Origin: Karalla daura
Lineage: Eukaryota; Chordata; Actinopteri; Chaetodontiformes; Leiognathidae
Length of the DNA stretch: 64,000 nucleotides
NCBI GenBank assembly: GCA_029224185.1
Contig: CM055191.1
Coordinates: 7,023,036-7,087,035 of the forward strand
Direction: 5' to 3'
The position numbers and the translations under genes are program-made. Positions 60,062-64,000 of this stretch are shown here, one piece after another (positions within the stretch are counted from its first letter, which is position 1; each line of letters begins with the position of its first letter). The notes below the pieces were generated by a model that was given only the letters and a program-made list of their open reading frames with translations, did no database searches and was not told the origin of the DNA.

Positions 60062-60440
60062 CAAAACCTTCACCAGGAAGTTCCCGATGGCTCCAAGCGC
60101 ATAAATATGGATCCGACTAAACCTAAATAGGAATTCAAAGAGCTCGATATGCGGAATTAAAACAAAGCATCAGTTCACAGCCTTGTAGCAAAGCTGGAAA
60201 TCCACGAAAAGCATGTTGTCTTTTTCAGCAGCAGCGATCCTCCATGTCTCCAGACAAAGCCCGAGCGACTCTGAGCTGGAAACCGAAAAGGAGGTTCCAC
60301 AGGGAGGTAATTATAGACCCTTCATTTCGTTTTTCCTGCGACAAACTTCCTTCCTTTGCACAAACAAGCCGCTGATGTCCGCCTCTTCTTCTTCTCTCCT
60401 GGCTCTTTTTCTGTTTTCCTCTTGTCAACAACAGTAGAAG
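60062..60440 (-). other. rhbdl2: Inferred non-coding first exon of rhbdl2
   Basis: A strong donor (G|GTAAGT, exon end 60062) on the minus strand lies 1.2 kb upstream of the acceptor that precedes the coding start. The upstream limit is unknown and placed loosely. A short ATG frame in this exon closes before the donor, so it does not extend the protein. RNA evidence is needed to confirm it. Confidence 0.4.
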
Positions 60441-60492
60441 CAGAAGCTGCCGCAGTCCTCTACCTGTTTCCCAGTGCCACACCTGCGGGCTG

Positions 60493-60500
60493 TGACGTCA
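60493..60500. promoter_or_regulatory. Perfect palindromic CRE (TGACGTCA)
   Basis: A full consensus cAMP-response/ATF element about 430 bases upstream of the inferred first-exon donor of rhbdl2. It sits in a GC-richer patch that looks like a promoter. Confidence 0.5.
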
Positions 60501-61348
60501 CAGGCAGCCAGGTGTGTGCGTGTGTATATCAGCCTCAAACACACACCTTTGATACGCCCACACACAGCCTTAGCCAATGAAAAGAACAATAAATGAGCCG
60601 CGTTTGATCACAGTCATGTTTTTTATACATATTAATTTGAGTGTTATTGACTGAAGTACGGATCTAATGGACACGGCTGCAGTACCCGCAGTGTCCGCAC
60701 CGCGCCGCCCGACTCCACATTTACAAACATGAACGGCTGCTACGTACGTTGCCACAACAAACTGCTTTTTATAATCGTGTGTTCATTTAAAATAGATCCA
60801 CGGACATGGTGGCCCGATTTCCTGATATTTTCACGTAATCTAGAAGTGTATGTCGCAAGTGCATGTAGGTAGGTACAGGCAGGTACCTACCTACCTAGGC
60901 AGGTACAGTAAACCTTAAAATAGCTTGGTGCAGCATACCCTAACAATCTGTTGAGACTAAGACAAAGTTTTGCTCACTGTGTTACATGTATGTTACACAC
61001 GCCCTGAATAAGCATCTTAAACCCCTCATCTACAGACTGTTAGTGTAAGCGCATATATTTGCTATACTCATTCCAAATCACATCATACAATTTCTTATCT
61101 ATACCTCAAATCTGTAATCATGTTGCACATGTCCAATATCCTTCATAGAGGCAAAGTTTAAATGCATTTCATCTTCCTCAGTGTATGACTTACAAATTTA
61201 TACTGGAGCTGGTTTCAGCATTTAATTCGGCTCATCTTTCATTGAGTAATCAATTCTTCGTCTCAACTTTTCAACACAACACAAACATTGATGCAGATAC
61301 ATTGGAGAGAGAAACATTACAGAGTCACAGATATTAAATCACAGAACT
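60501..61348. other. Gap between rhbdl2 5' region and akirin1 3' end
   Basis: No gene seen. It contains the perfect inverted repeat at 60865-60894 and otherwise AT-rich unique DNA. Confidence 0.6.
60865..60894. repeat. Perfect inverted repeat, 12-base arms, 6-base spacer
   Basis: gtaggtaggtac (60865-60876) and gtacctacctac (60883-60894) are exact reverse complements with spacer aggcag. It appears to have arisen from a GGTA/TACC simple-repeat array that has inverted on itself. Confidence 0.9.
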
Positions 61349-61354
61349 TTTATT
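61349..61354 (-). terminator. akirin1: akirin1 poly(A) signal
   Basis: tttatt on the + strand gives AATAAA about 570 bases after the akirin1 stop. The 3' UTR between them is pyrimidine-rich in the transcript, the complement of the GGAGGAAGAGG-type tract at 61760-61830. Confidence 0.6.
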
Positions 61355-61920
61355 TTTTTCAAAAGGGAGAAAAATCCACATTCTCAGGTTAAGAGTTGTG
61401 AGAGGGGGGCAGTAGGAGGGGAGAGGAGTGGGCGGGGGGGCAAGAAAAGTGAAACAACATGAGAAGCAGGAGCCTTTAAATACAGCTGCTGGAATATACA
61501 TGACCACATGAGCCAGGAAGCTTTTTTTCTACAGCGCCGGCAAGAAATTTGACACATATCTGCTTTAGTCAAGGATTCCCAGAAAGAGTATATCAACAAG
61601 AGAAGGGGGGGTGGCAAAAAAGAAGAGGGGATGGGCTTCATACATAGTTTATCTTTGAGATTCTTTTAACTTTTGGCCAGCAGCAATGGTTTTGAAGTGA
61701 GAAATCAACAAGTGGACCTAAAAAAAAGAGGAAGAAAAAAAACCATGGCACCCAAACAGTTTGAGATGGAGGAGGGGGAGGAAGAGGAAGAGAGGGAGAA
61801 GGAGGAGGGGGGTCGGGGGGTGGGAGGTAAATTGGTAAATAAAATGAAAATCAAGTCCAGGGAGGAAGTAGGAGAGCAGCCATCTTGTGAGAGGAAGCTA
61901 GGATCTCTGTCGATGTCAGC

Positions 61921-62233
61921 TCAGGAGACGTCTGAAACAAAAGAAAGAAAGAAAGACGCAGTCTGAGTGTTGTGGTCACACACGGCAACAATCACCACGA
62001 ATCCTCTTAACTGGGAGCAGATTTAGACAACAGCCCAGCTCTCCGATCTTTGTTTGTTTGTTTGTGAGAGTGAAATGGTGGTCGGGGATACTTACAACTA
62101 GCAGGCCGGGCCCCGTATCTTCGCATGATCTGGTCTTGTGTGAATTTCACAAAAGATTCATATTGTTCTGGAGAGAAAGGAAGACGACAGTGAGACACCA
62201 GGGGGGCCGGAGGGAGGCAGCACAAGTCCTCTG

Positions 62234-62316
<83 letters not shown>

Positions 62317-63260
62317 CACAGTATGGTTTCCTTCCTTTTTGCAGCTCTCTTCTTGACTTCGAGCTTAACCCACACCAACTCAACTTGGTTATCTTAGATA
62401 CAATGGTTTGATAAGTTAAATCATATTGTAAAACCACCGACAGCTGACCTGATAGTGTGATTTCATAGTCAAACTGATAAAAATCTGCACAAAAACTGTT
62501 TCACAACAGCTGGTTCAATGCGATCGGCTACACTGACATTTGCAATAATCAACAACAGGATAAGGTTTGATGTTATTTACAACTGAAAGGACTTTTAACA
62601 ATTTTTGGGGGTGAAACCGTAACATCAGTTGAGGGGGCACTGGCGGACAAAAATAAGAAAAATGTGCATTTTTCTTTTATTTTTTGTGTAAATGTTCTCA
62701 GCATTTCTGGCCTTTGCTCAATTTAGGTCAGTCGAGTAGAGCGGGTGCCTCATATACAGGTTGATCCTGACTTCGACGTCATTTAGCTGAATCTCCCTGA
62801 GGGATAAATAAAGCTTCTGCCTCTCTTTTTTTCTTTTCAACCCATCTTATAGGGCAGAGAGAGGGAAGGCAGGAGACGCATGAGGCCTGGCTGAATTGAG
62901 CCAAGCTGTGACCCAAAAAGATGCATTTTTTAAACAATCTGACTGATACTGAACTTTGTTCCCTCCTCATTTACAGTACTGGCATCTAGCAGCATCCATA
63001 AACAGACGTCATTGGTTACAATTTAAAAGGGAACTCATAAAGCGAGGGGGGAGGATGCTGACAACACCTGTGGTTTTACAGTGTTTTATTCACTGTCATT
63101 CAGAGGAGAAATGTTTCTTCTTTTTTCTTACCTGCAAGTTTTGTGTTAAGGATCTGTTCGTACTCCTCCCGGATCTTCTCCTCGTGGTCTTTCAGCAGCC
63201 GCTCACACAGGTAGCTCACCTGCTTCAGTGTAAACGAGGGCTGGTCCTTCCTTGAGGCAC
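61921..63260 (-). CDS. akirin1: Akirin-1, last three exons (5' part beyond window)
   Basis: Akirins are small nuclear cofactors linking transcription factors to chromatin remodelling and proteasome import; akirin1 (mighty) is tied to muscle differentiation. Exons on the minus strand: 63132-63260, 62096-62167, 61921-61931. The exon at 63260 enters in phase 1 and the rest stays in frame. They encode about 70 C-terminal residues: KDQPSFTLKQV, CERLLKDHEEKIREEYEQIL, NTKLAEQYESFVKF, QDQIMRRYGARPASYVS. This is the conserved Akirin C-terminal helix, and the end is YVS as in the family. The final coding exon adds only 11 bases. ERLLKDHEEKIREEYEQILNTKLAEQYESF fits akirin1 better than akirin2. The N-terminal exons with the nuclear localisation signal must lie beyond 64000. 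Confidence 0.94.
62235..62310. repeat. Long (TG)n microsatellite in akirin1 intron
   Basis: About 38 uninterrupted TG units, ending 68 bases upstream (in transcript sense) of the exon that starts at 62167. Confidence 0.97.
62311..63131. other. akirin1: akirin1 intron, nothing further seen
   Basis: Unique AT-rich sequence with short T-runs. No additional exon is needed, since the flanking exons join in frame. Confidence 0.7.
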
Positions 63261-64000
63261 CTTGAACCGGCACAAACACAATGATATTCAGAGCAGCCAT
63301 AGAAAAAAAATGTGAAGGTGCAGCAATAAGTCACAGGCACAGAAATGTCCCCTGTCCAGGAATAGGTGCTGGGCCAAGTGCAGATTTACAGCCCTGCTCC
63401 TTGTTTGCCCCTCACCTCTGCCAGCGCGCAGGGTCTGCCAGCGCGCAGGGTCAGGCAGGCACTACTGCAGGGCCCGGTCTCTGGGTCTGAGGCGTCAGAG
63501 CGATTCTTTACCCCCTGGTCTTTGAGGTTCTGCTGTGAGCAGCTCACACTCAAATGTTTGTAAATCATGATGGCGGTGCGTGAAGGTTTAATGGTCGTCT
63601 CAGACACAGATACAGTGGAGGAGAGGGAGAGGGAGAGAGGGAGAGTGAAAGAGGAAACGAGAGAGACAGAGAAAGTGAACAAGGGAGAGACAGGGAGTGA
63701 GGGAGAATGAAAGGAACAGAGAGACAGACGGAGAGGGAATGAGAGAGACAGGGAGCCAGCAAGAAAGAAAGAGGGAGAGAGAGACAAGAGGGAGAGATGA
63801 GGAGGCAGGGAAAGAGGGACAGAGAGAGTGAGTGAGAGGCAGAGGAAGGGAAAGAGAGAGTGGGGAGACAGAGAAGGAGAGAATCGGAGATAGAGACAGA
63901 GAAGGGGGGTAGAGAATGGGAGAGAGACGGAGGGGGTGGTTGCAACAGTGCAGTTAATGTGATCTATGAGGCAACCCTGCAGAGCGAGGAGGGGTGGGGG
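63261..64000 (-). other. akirin1: akirin1 intron running off the window, with a 330-base purine tract
   Basis: From about 63612 to 63935 the + strand is nearly all A and G in irregular GAGA/GGGA units (pyrimidines in the akirin1 transcript). A direct 'gccagcgcgcagggtc' duplication lies at about 63420-63451. No further akirin1 exon was recognised here. Confidence 0.7.

Overview
The window is vertebrate nuclear DNA, almost certainly from a teleost fish. Genes are split by GT-AG introns and separated by long non-coding stretches rich in CA/TG microsatellites. Several interspersed repeats carry signatures I know from fish genomes, and the predicted proteins match fish and human families along their length. 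I cannot name the species.

Right half (33.4-63.3 kb): five genes in the order rragc (-), mycbp (+), gja9 (-), rhbdl2 (-), akirin1 (-, 5' part beyond the right edge). I rebuilt exon by exon every gene that crosses introns; all junctions keep frame. rragc is a 7-exon Rag GTPase (383 aa) of the lysosomal mTORC1 amino-acid pathway. mycbp is a 5-exon small MYC-binding protein (102 aa). gja9 is a single-coding-exon connexin (495 aa). rhbdl2 is a 7-coding-exon rhomboid protease (298 aa) with its Ser/His dyad intact. akirin1 is a nuclear transcription cofactor, of which the last three exons are present. From memory this is the gene order of human 1p34 (POU3F1 - RRAGC - MYCBP - GJA9 - RHBDL2 - AKIRIN1), but mycbp and akirin1 appear to be oriented differently here. 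The genes share a neighbourhood, not a pathway.

Left half (1-31 kb): no coding exon can be supported. It holds microsatellites, pyrimidine/purine tracts, degraded interspersed repeats and several islands of complex, homeodomain-site-rich DNA that look like conserved non-coding elements. By synteny this would be the regulatory desert between rragc and pou3f1, the latter expected beyond the left edge. The islands were judged by eye, without alignment.

Odd points: a very long (CT)n tract serving as the polypyrimidine tract of rragc intron 3; a three-codon upstream ORF just before the gja9 start; a head-to-head rragc/mycbp promoter with CCAAT, CRE-like and CLEAR-like sites; a perfect CRE upstream of the inferred rhbdl2 first exon; and three perfect short inverted repeats. 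I found no evidence of a novel multi-gene system, CRISPR array, RNA gene or viral insertion.
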